Assembly (NCBI GenBank): GCA_021802375.1
Contig: JAKAAL010000214.1
Location: 1-6,901, forward strand
Direction: 5' to 3'
Length of the DNA: 6,901 nucleotides
Origin: Bacillota bacterium
GTDB taxonomy: Bacteria > Bacillota_E > Sulfobacillia > Sulfobacillales > Sulfobacillaceae
The position numbers were made by a program, and so were the translations under genes. Below the pieces are notes generated by a model. That model saw only the letters and a list, made by a program, of their open reading frames with translations. It searched no databases and was not told the DNA's origin. The first letter of the stretch is position 1. Every line of letters begins with the position of its first letter. Below are positions 1 to 5,978 of the stretch, piece after piece.

Positions 1-488
1 CGGCCAAAACGGTTCAGGTGGAAGAATCGCGGGGGGGTGCCCTAGGGAAACCTGGGAAGACGTATACTTGGCCCATGGTGGCCGATAGCCAGGGAAATCC
101 CGTGGATCTGCGGAAGGTTCCCGGGGCCCATGCCCAATGCTATGGCTTTGCTTATGCCACGGCGCTATCCGCCGGGTGGCTAGCGCTATCGGCTCCCGAT
201 GATCGGCCGGGGTTTGCCCTGGCCTTTGATCCGCTGGCCTTTCCCACCGTGTGGCTGTGGTTGGTGTACGGGGGCTGGCGCGGTTTGTACCATGTTGCTC
301 TCGAACCCTGGACCAGCTTTCCTTCTCGCATGGACGTCGCCAGTCAGGAAGGACGGACGGTGACGCTGGCGGCGGGCGCACGGTGGGAGACGGCAGTGAC
401 GGCGGTAGTTCACCGAGGTTGGCAGCAGATTGATCAGGTCACGACCGAGGGCGAAATTCGAGGACAATGCAAGGAGGGGCGGTCATGA
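1..488 (+). CDS. Galactose-mutarotase-like (aldose 1-epimerase superfamily) protein, C-terminal part
   Basis: The frame is open from the left edge (first full codon at 3) to TGA at 486-488, so about 161 C-terminal residues are visible and the true start lies outside the window. The GTG at 18 is only an internal codon. The most telling segment is around nt 270-330, with GGWRGLYHVALEP followed by WTSFP. An aromatic/Gly-rich strand leading to an A-L-E-P turn is typical of galactose-mutarotase-fold proteins, where this region carries the sugar-binding or general-base Glu (Glu codon at 303-305). The C-terminus then forms short beta strands ending in a hydrophilic tail, as usual in this fold. Family members interconvert sugar anomers or bind sugars in the cytoplasm. 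The stop overlaps the next gene's start by ATGA, so it is probably the first visible gene of a sugar operon. The superfamily is fairly likely; the substrate is unknown. Confidence 0.6.
   Translation, partial: AKTVQVEESRGGALGKPGKTYTWPMVADSQGNPVDLRKVPGAHAQCYGFAYATALSAGWLALSAPDDRPGFALAFDPLAFPTVWLWLVYGGWRGLYHVALEPWTSFPSRMDVASQEGRTVTLAAGARWETAVTAVVHRGWQQIDQVTTEGEIRGQCKEGRS
471..477 (+). promoter_or_regulatory. Ribosome binding site fixing the SDR start at 485
   Basis: AAGGAGG lies 7 nt upstream of the ATG at 485. It falls inside the longer reading frame that could begin at ATG 467, which has no Shine-Dalgarno of its own at the right distance. This favours 485 as the true start and gives an ATGA overlap with the preceding stop. 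Confidence 0.8.
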
Positions 489-1252
489 GACGATTGGCAG
501 GTCGCGGGGCCTTGATAACGGGAGCGGGATCGGGAATCGGGGAAGCCACGGCGAAACAATTTGCGGCCGAAGGCGCTCGCGTGGGAGTCTTGGATATTGA
601 GGCTCGCCGCGTCGAGGCGGTGGTCGCTGCGATTACTGAGCAAGGTGGTGACGCCTTGGCATTGAGGGCCGATGTGAGTGACGCCGACCAAGTCGAGCTG
701 GCCGTGAAACAGATGCTGGCCGGGGGGCGATTGGATGTTTTGGTGAACAACGCTGCCGTGCAGCACATGGGGGCCCTGCATCAGTGCACCGATGCGGCGG
801 TGGATGCCATGATCAATGTCAATCTAAAAGGCAGTGTGTATGGGTGCCGCGCCGTGCTGCCCACCTTCATTGCGCAAGGCCACGGGACCGTTTTGTTTAC
901 CAGTTCGGTCCTGGGTTTAGTCGCCGACCCGGACTTGGCAGTCTACGGAGCGACCAAGGCGGGGATGTTAGCGCTCATGCGGTCTATCGCCGTGGCCTAT
1001 GGTCCGCAAGGCATTCGGGCGGTCGCGGTGTGCCCAGGTGACGTGGAAACTCCCTTGGTCGCCGAGTACTTTCAGTTCCAACCGAATCCGTCCGCTGCCC
1101 GTGACGCGGTCTATGCGCACTACCCGTTGCGGCGCATTGCCGATCCTGGGGAAGTCGCGAAGGTCCTGGTATTTTTAGCGTCGGAGGAGGCGTCGTTTAT
1201 TAGTGGGACCCCGATCGTTGTGGACGGTGGCCTCTTGGCCAACGTGTATTAA
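485..1252 (+). CDS. Short-chain dehydrogenase/reductase (classical SDR, NAD-type)
   Basis: This 255-residue protein has the usual length of a classical SDR and a single Rossmann domain. The cofactor motif TGAGSGIG is at residues 12-19. An acidic residue (Asp37) at the end of beta-2 predicts NAD(H) rather than NADP(H). NNAA is at 88-91, Asn113 sits in the NVNL segment, and the catalytic Ser141, Tyr154 and Lys158 have standard spacing. A conserved CPG follows the active site and the C-terminal GG-containing strand (VVDGG) is typical. The enzyme should oxidise or reduce a hydroxyl/keto group on a sugar, polyol or sugar acid in the cytoplasm; substrate cannot be read from sequence. The start at 485 is chosen over 467 because AAGGAGG lies 7 nt upstream and ATGA overlaps the mutarotase-like gene's stop, implying translational coupling. 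A 49-nt gap without a terminator leads to the next dehydrogenase, suggesting co-transcription. Automated labels such as 3-oxoacyl-ACP reductase would be non-specific here. Confidence 0.92.
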   Translation: MRRLAGRGALITGAGSGIGEATAKQFAAEGARVGVLDIEARRVEAVVAAITEQGGDALALRADVSDADQVELAVKQMLAGGRLDVLVNNAAVQHMGALHQCTDAAVDAMINVNLKGSVYGCRAVLPTFIAQGHGTVLFTSSVLGLVADPDLAVYGATKAGMLALMRSIAVAYGPQGIRAVAVCPGDVETPLVAEYFQFQPNPSAARDAVYAHYPLRRIADPGEVAKVLVFLASEEASFISGTPIVVDGGLLANVY

Positions 1253-1285
1253 CTCCCCGCGCAGGAGAGAGGCCACAGATTCCCT

Positions 1286-1292
1286 GAAAGGA
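1286..1292 (+). promoter_or_regulatory. Ribosome binding site of the 2-hydroxyacid dehydrogenase
   Basis: GAAAGGA lies 9 nt before ATG 1302. It supports that start over the in-frame upstream codon at 1203, which falls inside the end of the SDR gene and would add 33 residues that do not belong to the family. Confidence 0.6.
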
Positions 1293-1301
1293 TGGATACC
1301 G

Positions 1302-2240
1302 ATGATCGTGATTGCCGAGATGATGGACCCGAGTGGGATTGAGCGACTGTCCGGGTACGAGGAGGTGCATTACGATCCGGACCTCTTTCGAAAACCTGAC
1401 GCGCTGAGCCAATGGCTAGCCCGGGCGCAGGCGCTCATCGTACGGAATCAAACGCCGGTCACCGCCGAATTGTTGGCATCGGCTCCCGTGCTTCAGGTGG
1501 TGGGACGGCTCGGCGTCGGGCTGGACAACCTCGATTGCCTAGCAGCCAAACGTCAGGGCGTCCGCATTGTGACGGCTCAAGGCGCGAATGCGGTGGCGGT
1601 GGCCGAATATGTCTTTGCTTGCTTGCTGAATGCTATCCGACCTTTGGAAGCGGTCGGAGCTCGTGTGAAAGCTGGAGAATGGGATCGTACGCGCGGTGGA
1701 GGAGAACTCTTTGGTAAAACGCTCGGCCTTGTGGGGCTAGGAGACATTGCGACCCGGGTGGCATTTCGAGCACGTAGTTTTGGGATGAACGTCGTCGCGT
1801 ATGATCCATGGCAAGTCTCCGCCCACCTGGCCGCGATGGAATTGGGGGTCCGCCTGCTGGAATTTCCCGAGGTTCTGCGGATGGCCGATTTTCTCAGCGT
1901 GCACGTGCCATTAACGGAGGAGACTCATCACCTACTCGATGCCGATGCGCTTACGCACGTCAAACCCGGTGTCTATCTCATCAACACATCCCGCGGAGGC
2001 GTCATCGATGAGAGGGCTTTGGCGACGGCCGTCACGCAGGGCCGATTACGAGGAGCTGCCTTGGATGTACGGGCCCACGAACCTCCACCGGCGGACGATC
2101 CGTTGCGTGATCTCGAGACGGTGAGGACGACGCCGCATATTGCAGGCCTGACGACGGAGGCAGGGCATCGTACCGCGCTGATGGTCGCCGACGATGTGCT
2201 TCGCGTCTTGGCTGGCCAGCCGCCTTTGGGAGCGGTATGA
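1302..2240 (+). CDS. D-isomer-specific 2-hydroxyacid dehydrogenase, NAD-dependent
   Basis: The 312-residue protein has the two-domain layout of the D-2-hydroxyacid dehydrogenase family (SerA/GhrB/SlcC-like, no ACT domain). The substrate-domain motif GRLGVGLDN lies at residues 68-76. The Rossmann motif GLGDIA is at 145-150, followed by Asp168 at the end of the next strand, indicating NAD. NTSRGG carries catalytic Arg231, the HEPP segment Glu260, and TPHIAG His279, so the Arg-Glu-His catalytic set is complete. The last glycine of the usual GxGxxG is Ala150, an uncommon but tolerated change. It should oxidise a 2-hydroxy acid to the 2-keto acid, or the reverse. The N-terminus (IVIAEMMD) recalls (S)-sulfolactate dehydrogenase-like members, but no other sulfonate genes are present, so that activity is only a possibility. 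Start 1302 is preceded by GAAAGGA. The stop overlaps an ATG at 2237 (ATGA), which appears to be the remnant start of the decayed gene downstream. Confidence 0.93.
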   Translation: MIVIAEMMDPSGIERLSGYEEVHYDPDLFRKPDALSQWLARAQALIVRNQTPVTAELLASAPVLQVVGRLGVGLDNLDCLAAKRQGVRIVTAQGANAVAVAEYVFACLLNAIRPLEAVGARVKAGEWDRTRGGGELFGKTLGLVGLGDIATRVAFRARSFGMNVVAYDPWQVSAHLAAMELGVRLLEFPEVLRMADFLSVHVPLTEETHHLLDADALTHVKPGVYLINTSRGGVIDERALATAVTQGRLRGAALDVRAHEPPPADDPLRDLETVRTTPHIAGLTTEAGHRTALMVADDVLRVLAGQPPLGAV

Positions 2241-2832
2241 GCCGGACCTGAGCGAGGTCTGGGGCATCCATGGATCGAATATGTGGTGTGCCCGGGAGTG
2301 CCTGAGTCGATTCGACAAACGCGGGAGGATTATTTGCGGCTGGCGGATTTGTTCAATGATGTCGGCGCCGTCTGTCACCAGGCGGGGATGAAATTTGGCT
2401 ACCATAATCATCACAGCGAATTTGAAGTATTTGACGGGGAACAGGGGTTCGATTTGATTTTCGCGCATACCGACCCGCAGTTCGTACAGATGGAACTCGA
2501 TGTGTTTTGGGTAGAAAAAGCGGGGGCTATCGAGCGGTGAAGTATTTACGCAATATGCCGGACGCTGTGAGTTGATTCATATCAAAGATATGACTCGCGA
2601 TGATCGGCAGACCTTTGCCGAGGTGGGGCAAGGTCGATTGGACATCCCAACGATGGTATCGGTGGCCGAAGCGTCGGGCGTGAAGTGGTTGCTGGTGGAA
2701 CAAGACGTGTGCGAACGCGATCCCTTCGAGAGTGTCGTCACTCTTAGTTATGAGTATTTACGCAGATCCAATCCGACCGCCATCGCCATTGAGCTGCGAT
2801 CTAACCCGTTTCGCGAGTCGTCCCTTACTTAG
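2237..2832 (+). pseudogene. Decayed TIM-barrel sugar phosphate isomerase/epimerase (AP endonuclease 2 family)
   Basis: Fragments of one protein are spread over three frames. From 2259 to 2528 frame 3 gives LGHPWIEYVV, then DYLRLADLFND, then YHNHHSEFE and MELDVFW ending in KAGA. A short frame-2 stretch gives VKYLR (2537-2551). From about 2554 frame 1 gives YAGRCELIHIKDM, EVGQGRLDIP and WLLVEQD, ending at TAG 2830-2832. Joined, these read as the C-terminal two thirds of a xylose-isomerase-like TIM barrel with its D, H and E metal-site segments (ELD, HIKD, VEQD). The first frame change fits loss of one base between 2529 and 2537; the second fits loss of one base near 2552-2554. Roughly the first 90 residues are missing. 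The ATG at 2237, overlapping the upstream stop as ATGA, is probably the original start, but it now reaches TGA after four codons (2249-2251). The gene very likely belonged to the same operon as the 2-hydroxyacid dehydrogenase. Single-base losses could be sequencing errors, but the missing N-terminus could not. Confidence 0.82.
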
Positions 2833-2980
2833 ATTTGCCTGATTTGCCGACGGAGACCGAGTGGCTTGCGGGTTTTTGGCAACTCTTTTGCGAGTAAAAC
2901 TTGACGTGTAAGCTTTTCACCTCGGTATTCCTCCCGTGCCTGGCCTCCGGCCTAGCCGGGGGAATCCTGCCAACAGACGG
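2833..2980. other. Gene-free stretch between the pseudogene and the block 2 promoter
   Basis: I see no coding sequence on either strand. The stretch is locally richer in A+T than the genes around it. It contains a two-copy 9-bp tandem repeat at 2832-2849, a partial dyad at 2906-2920 and a strong imperfect hairpin at 2927-2965. The mixture of short repeats next to a decayed gene suggests a scar of past rearrangement, but no transposon end can be identified. Confidence 0.5.
2927..2965. repeat. Strong imperfect palindrome / hairpin
   Basis: ATTCC (2927-2931) pairs with GGAAT (2961-2965), CCCG (2933-2936) with CGGG (2957-2960), GC (2938-2939) with GC (2955-2956) and GGCC (2942-2945) with GGCC (2949-2952). 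The loop is TCC. Single T bulges and a 2-by-2 internal mismatch interrupt a stem of about 15 bp. No run of T follows on either strand, so it is not a standard intrinsic terminator. It lies 15 nt upstream of the -35 box and could be a REP-like element, a mobile-element end or a regulatory structure. Confidence 0.6.
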
Positions 2981-3009
2981 TTGACGATGTTTTAATAAAT
3001 GGATAGGAT
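2981..3009 (+). promoter_or_regulatory. Housekeeping-type promoter of the dehydrogenase-regulator operon
   Basis: TTGACG (2981-2986) is separated by exactly 17 nt from TAGGAT (3004-3009). Each box matches five or four of six consensus bases, and the A/T-rich spacer helps melting. Transcription would start near A3016. It is the only well-spaced promoter seen in the gap and points into block 2. Confidence 0.72.
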
Positions 3010-3018
3010 AACCTTAAG

Positions 3019-3029
3019 TGGTAGGACCA
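3019..3029. promoter_or_regulatory. Candidate FadR-subfamily GntR operator, TGGT-AGG-ACCA
   Basis: This 11-bp perfect dyad has the half-sites TGGT and ACCA with a 3-bp centre, the core known for FadR, PdhR and LldR operators. It sits about 4 to 14 bp after the predicted start of transcription, where a bound repressor would block initiation. The last gene of the operon encodes a FadR-subfamily regulator, so autoregulated repression relieved by a sugar-acid effector is the simplest reading. Binding itself is inferred. Confidence 0.65.
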
Positions 3030-3279
3030 AAGGCATCAAAACAGCCATGAGGACTTACCAATATTGTCGGAAGCGCACCACCATTAGGGGGGCGGCTCAA
3101 GGAATGGGGGTGTCTTCCTCCTGGAGCTTTGGTAACGGGGGGAATTTATCCGGGTGGTGCGGCAACGGCCTCATCACCGAGTCGTCCCCGCACCAGCGGT
3201 GGGGGTGACGTCGATGCTGGGAGGCCTCTATGAGTTTGCCGCGTGGAATCGAGCTGGCTGGATGGCTCGGAGCCTCGCT

Positions 3280-3290
3280 AAGGAAGGAAG
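3280..3290 (+). promoter_or_regulatory. Ribosome binding site of the zinc dehydrogenase
   Basis: AAGGAAGGAAG ends 5 nt before ATG 3296. It selects this start over the in-frame ATG at 3230, which lacks a good Shine-Dalgarno and would add 22 residues ahead of the family's usual N-terminus. Confidence 0.75.
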
Positions 3291-3295
3291 TACGC

Positions 3296-4327
3296 ATGCA
3301 CGCGATTATTGCAAGTGCCCATGGAGCGCATCAGGTCAGGTTAGGGCAGCGGCCTACGCCCCGCGATCCGGGTCCCGGGCAGGTGATTCTGAAAATCACC
3401 GCGGTCGGCGTTTGTGGCAGTGACCTCCATATTTATCACGGGACCGAAAGTTTTCCCATGCGGTATCCGGTGGCGTTAGGTCATGAGATGACGGGGAACA
3501 TCGTCGCCATGGGCGACGATGTGACCGGATTTGCTGTAGGTGACCGCGTGGTCAGTGAAACTGCCTACGCCGTCTGTGGCACCTGTCTGCTCTGTCGGCA
3601 AGGCCATTATAACTTATGTCCTGAGCGGTTGGGCTTTGGTGCCTTAGTGGATGGGGGCATGGCGGAATATCTCGTGACGCGAGCGGCGATAGTGCACCGG
3701 GTTCCCGACGCCGTCGACCCGGTAGCCGCTGCCATGACCGAGCCGACAGCGGTGGCTTTTCATGGGTTGACGGTTAACGCCACACTCACACCAGGAGATA
3801 CCGTGGTGGTCATCGGTCCGGGTCCGGTAGGCTTGATGGCCACGCAGGTTGCGCGTCTCTACAGTCCTCGCCAGTTGGTCGTATTGGGTACGGTAGCCGA
3901 CGCGCCACGCCTCACACTCGCCCAACAGTTGGGAGCTACCGACGTCTATGACGACGCCGGGATGGCGATTTCGGCGCTCGAAAGCTCAGGATTTGGCGTC
4001 GGGGTGGATGTGGTGATTGATGCTTCGGGCATCACCGGTACCTTGAAGACGGCGTTGGCTCTGGTGCGACCCGGCGGCCAAATTGTCAAGATAGGCTGGG
4101 GGCCGGAAATTCCGACATTTGGCTTGGACACCTTGGTGGCCAAGGCGGTGACCTTGCGCGGATCGTTTAGCCACCATTGGGAGACCTGGGAACGGGTGCT
4201 ATCGTTGATGGCGACGGGGCAGTTGCAGCCCAGGGCAATCAGTCAGGTGTACCCCTGGAAGGATTGGAACCGTGCCTTTGAGGAGATGGCGACGCATCAA
4301 ATCGGCAAGGCGGTGTTAACCCTATGA
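3296..4327 (+). CDS. Zinc-dependent medium-chain alcohol/polyol dehydrogenase (sorbitol/threonine dehydrogenase-like)
   Basis: The protein has 343 residues, normal for this family. The catalytic-zinc site is visible as Cys40 (VGVCGSD), His63-Glu64 (GHE) and Glu149 (TEP). Structural zinc is bound by Cys94, Cys97, Cys100 and Cys108. The Rossmann motif GPGPVG is at 174-179 in the C-terminal nucleotide-binding domain. This set fits sorbitol, L-threonine or L-idonate dehydrogenase-like enzymes, which oxidise a secondary hydroxyl of a polyol or sugar acid using NAD(P) in the cytoplasm. It is the first gene of block 2, behind a 280-nt leader, a promoter and a candidate operator, and its stop overlaps the next start as ATGA, so the two are probably translated together. 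The neighbour's chemistry suggests that the product may be a keto-sugar or beta-keto sugar acid. The exact substrate cannot be decided from sequence. Confidence 0.93.
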   Translation: MHAIIASAHGAHQVRLGQRPTPRDPGPGQVILKITAVGVCGSDLHIYHGTESFPMRYPVALGHEMTGNIVAMGDDVTGFAVGDRVVSETAYAVCGTCLLCRQGHYNLCPERLGFGALVDGGMAEYLVTRAAIVHRVPDAVDPVAAAMTEPTAVAFHGLTVNATLTPGDTVVVIGPGPVGLMATQVARLYSPRQLVVLGTVADAPRLTLAQQLGATDVYDDAGMAISALESSGFGVGVDVVIDASGITGTLKTALALVRPGGQIVKIGWGPEIPTFGLDTLVAKAVTLRGSFSHHWETWERVLSLMATGQLQPRAISQVYPWKDWNRAFEEMATHQIGKAVLTL

Positions 4328-5025
4328 GTCTTTCGGGGATCAATTTATGGGAACCGCATGTTCAGATTTCCTTGGACCTGCCGACGCTCGCCGAGGCGTT
4401 GCCCATGGCGGAAATCGCGATCGCATCCGGAGTCGACTGGCTTGAGGTCGGAACGCCACTGATTCTGGGCGAAGGGGTGCATGCGGTTTCGGCGCTCCAT
4501 GCGCGCTATCCCGATACGCCAATTGTCGCCGACCTAAAAACCATGGACGGCGGATACCTCGAGGCCGAAATGATGGCCCGGGCTGGGGCGTCATTTGTCG
4601 TGGTGATGGCCGTGAGTCATCGAGCGACGATTGACGCCGTGATCCAGGCCGGAAACCGTTACCAGATCGGCGTGATGGGGGATGTGTTGGCCGCTCCGGA
4701 CCGTGCGGAGGCGGCTAGAACGTTGGAGCAAGCCGGAGTCGACGTCGTCATTGCGCATCTTGGATTCGATGAACGCCACGCGCTGGGTGGCAGTCCTTTG
4801 GACTTCCTGAGTGACGTGGTCGGAGCCGTTTCGATTCCCGTGCAAGCGGTGGGAGGGCTTAGCCTCGAGGATTTGCCGCAACTCCCCGCGAAGGGTGCCC
4901 CGTTGGTCGTGGTGGGCGCCCCCTTGGTGATCGATAACCATGCGTTTTCTCCGGCCACGGAGCGCCACGCCTTATCCCGAATTTTAGGCGACGTAGTGCG
5001 AGCCGTGAAAACCGGGCGATCATAG
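4324..5025 (+). CDS. OMP-decarboxylase-superfamily enzyme (3-hexulose-6-phosphate synthase / keto-gulonate-6-phosphate decarboxylase type)
   Basis: At 233 residues this is a compact single-domain TIM barrel. The early strand carries Asp18 (SLDL). LEVGTPLI includes Glu41. The family hallmark DxKxxD is present as DLKTMD, with Asp70, Lys72 and Asp75, followed by YLEAEMMARAGA as in 3-hexulose-6-phosphate synthases. Asp120 lies in VMGDVL, and AHLGFDE (144-150) fills the place of the usual histidine loop. Relatives catalyse Mg-dependent aldol condensation or cleavage of hexulose 6-phosphates, or decarboxylation of 3-keto-gulonate 6-phosphate. At the phosphate-binding end Gly177-Gly178 are kept, but the second loop reads VGAPLV (197-202) where decarboxylase relatives have Gly-Arg, so substrate preference may differ. 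No 6-phospho-3-hexuloisomerase or kinase is nearby. The start overlaps the dehydrogenase stop (ATGA), which suggests that this enzyme uses the dehydrogenase's product. Fold and superfamily are secure; the reaction is not. Confidence 0.87.
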   Translation: MSLSGINLWEPHVQISLDLPTLAEALPMAEIAIASGVDWLEVGTPLILGEGVHAVSALHARYPDTPIVADLKTMDGGYLEAEMMARAGASFVVVMAVSHRATIDAVIQAGNRYQIGVMGDVLAAPDRAEAARTLEQAGVDVVIAHLGFDERHALGGSPLDFLSDVVGAVSIPVQAVGGLSLEDLPQLPAKGAPLVVVGAPLVIDNHAFSPATERHALSRILGDVVRAVKTGRS

Positions 5026-5047
5026 GCGCGAGCGGACCCCTAATAAC

Positions 5048-5054
5048 GGAGGTG
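5048..5054 (+). promoter_or_regulatory. Ribosome binding site fixing the isomerase start at 5061
   Basis: GGAGGTG is a near-ideal anti-16S match located 6 nt before ATG 5061. The in-frame GTG at 5052 overlaps this site and so cannot be its start, which removes three residues from the longest frame. Confidence 0.85.
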
Positions 5055-5060
5055 AGTCTT

Positions 5061-5978
5061 ATGGCACGGCCCTATCTCGCAGCGTTTCCCAAAGGGTACT
5101 TTGATGCCTTAGTGCATGGTGAACGCTCTATCTATTCGTGGCTGGACGAGGCGGCCACGTTACCGCTGAACGGGGTGGAAATGTACCCGGACTTTTATCC
5201 GGATACCGACGATCAGACGATTCATGCCGTCTACCGGTATGCCGATGATGCAGGCCTCGCCATTCCGATGCTGTGTACCTCGCCGGATTTCACCCACCCC
5301 GATGCGTCTTTTCGGACTCAACAAGTGCGATGGATGGCCGAGTGGATTGCCCGCATGGCCGAAGCGCCTAATCCTCAAGGGTTTCATTCCTGTCGCGTGT
5401 TGTCAGGCCAAAATCGGCCGCACGTGGCCGAAGCCGACGGTATTCGCTGGGTCATCGATGCCATTGGCGATCTTCTCCCGGTCGCCGAACGCTATGGTGT
5501 TCACCTGGTGATGGAAAATCACTATAAAGATGGGCAGTGGGAGTATCCCGAATTCGCGCAAAGTCTGGAACGGTTCCGGGCCATCGTGCAGCAGATTGAC
5601 TCGCCGTGGTTTGGGGTGAACTATGATCCGTCCAATGCCTTGGTTGCCGGTCAAGATCCCATCGCGGTTTTACGCCAATTTCTTCCCCAGGTCCTAACCA
5701 TGCACGCCAGTGATCGTCATCTGAAACCAGGCTTTGCTGTGCAACACGTGACCGAATTTCATGGTCAAGGCTATCCCGAGGCGTTGGAGCACGGCGTCAT
5801 CGGCCAGGGACTCATCGATTACCCACGCGTCATGAGCCTATTGCGGGAGGCGCATTTTTCCGGGTGGATTTCGATTGAAGATGGGGTGCACGGGCCTGCG
5901 GATCTGGCGGCGTCGGCGACATTTCTCGTGCAGATCTTGGATGAGCATTTTGGCGTGGTGGACGACCTGGGATTATGA
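5061..5978 (+). CDS. TIM-barrel sugar phosphate isomerase/epimerase (xylose isomerase-like / AP endonuclease 2 family)
   Basis: The 305-residue protein has the family's usual size and four metal-ligand segments in order: Glu152 in VMENHY, Asp189 in YDPSN, His215 in MHASD and Glu273 in ISIEDG. A further conserved H-x3-G-x-G stretch lies at 244-250. Such enzymes use a divalent metal to isomerise or epimerise keto-sugars, and some members decarboxylate or dehydrate sugar acids or inosose. The start at 5061 is set by GGAGGTG at 5048-5054. It follows the OMP-decarboxylase-type gene after 35 nt, and its TGA overlaps the regulator's ATG, so it belongs to the same operon. It is not a copy of the decayed isomerase at 2237-2832: motif wording differs (ENHY versus YHNHH, MHASD versus HIKD), indicating a separate subfamily. 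Function is therefore assigned only at family level. Confidence 0.9.
   Translation: MARPYLAAFPKGYFDALVHGERSIYSWLDEAATLPLNGVEMYPDFYPDTDDQTIHAVYRYADDAGLAIPMLCTSPDFTHPDASFRTQQVRWMAEWIARMAEAPNPQGFHSCRVLSGQNRPHVAEADGIRWVIDAIGDLLPVAERYGVHLVMENHYKDGQWEYPEFAQSLERFRAIVQQIDSPWFGVNYDPSNALVAGQDPIAVLRQFLPQVLTMHASDRHLKPGFAVQHVTEFHGQGYPEALEHGVIGQGLIDYPRVMSLLREAHFSGWISIEDGVHGPADLAASATFLVQILDEHFGVVDDLGL

Larger units (their letters stand above)
3016..3295 (+). promoter_or_regulatory. Long predicted 5' leader with two adjacent hairpins
   Basis: If transcription starts near 3016, the mRNA leader before ATG 3296 is about 280 nt, long for a simple repressor-controlled operon. GGTGGTG (3153-3159) can pair with CATCACC (3172-3178, one G-U pair). 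Two bases later, GTC, CCCC and CACC pair with GGTG, GGGG and GAC around an AGC loop (3181-3209, small bulges). No T-tract follows, so they are not evident terminators. I recognise no known riboswitch class. No frame in the stretch resembles a protein family, although decayed coding sequence cannot be excluded. Confidence 0.45.

Noticed and set aside
434..781. Overlapping minus-strand frames opposite the SDR gene
   Set aside because: They are antisense to conserved SDR motifs, and their composition is what opposite-strand reading of GC-rich coding DNA gives.
1498..1508. TGGTGGGACGG, a possible second GntR operator
   Set aside because: Only the left half fits, and it lies inside the conserved GRLGVG coding segment of the 2-hydroxyacid dehydrogenase.
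1302..2240. Assignment as (S)-sulfolactate dehydrogenase from its N-terminus
   Set aside because: Resemblance is limited to a short segment, and no sulfonate transport or sulfolyase genes are in the window.
2832..2849. Two-copy tandem repeat GATTTGCCT/GATTTGCCG
   Set aside because: Two short copies with one mismatch can arise by chance; there is no further periodicity.
2906..2920. GTGTAAGCTTTTCAC, resembling a catabolite-repression (cre) or LacI-type operator
   Set aside because: It lacks the central CG and has one base too few to match the cre consensus; the two halves are offset by half a base pair, so symmetry is incomplete.
2901..2930. Second TTGACG that could be a -35 box
   Set aside because: The best -10 candidates at 17-19 nt (GGTATT, TATTCC) match poorly; the promoter at 2981-3009 is much better.
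2999..3208. 69-codon open frame on the + strand
   Set aside because: It begins within the predicted promoter, has no ribosome binding site, and its translation resembles no protein family I know.
3181..3209. Hairpin considered as an intrinsic terminator
   Set aside because: It is followed by GTCGATGC and not by a run of T, and an operon start lies downstream.
3154..3423. 89-codon open frame on the + strand over the leader and dehydrogenase start
   Set aside because: It runs out of frame into a well-supported gene; no family resemblance and no ribosome binding site. A decayed fragment cannot be fully excluded for its first half.
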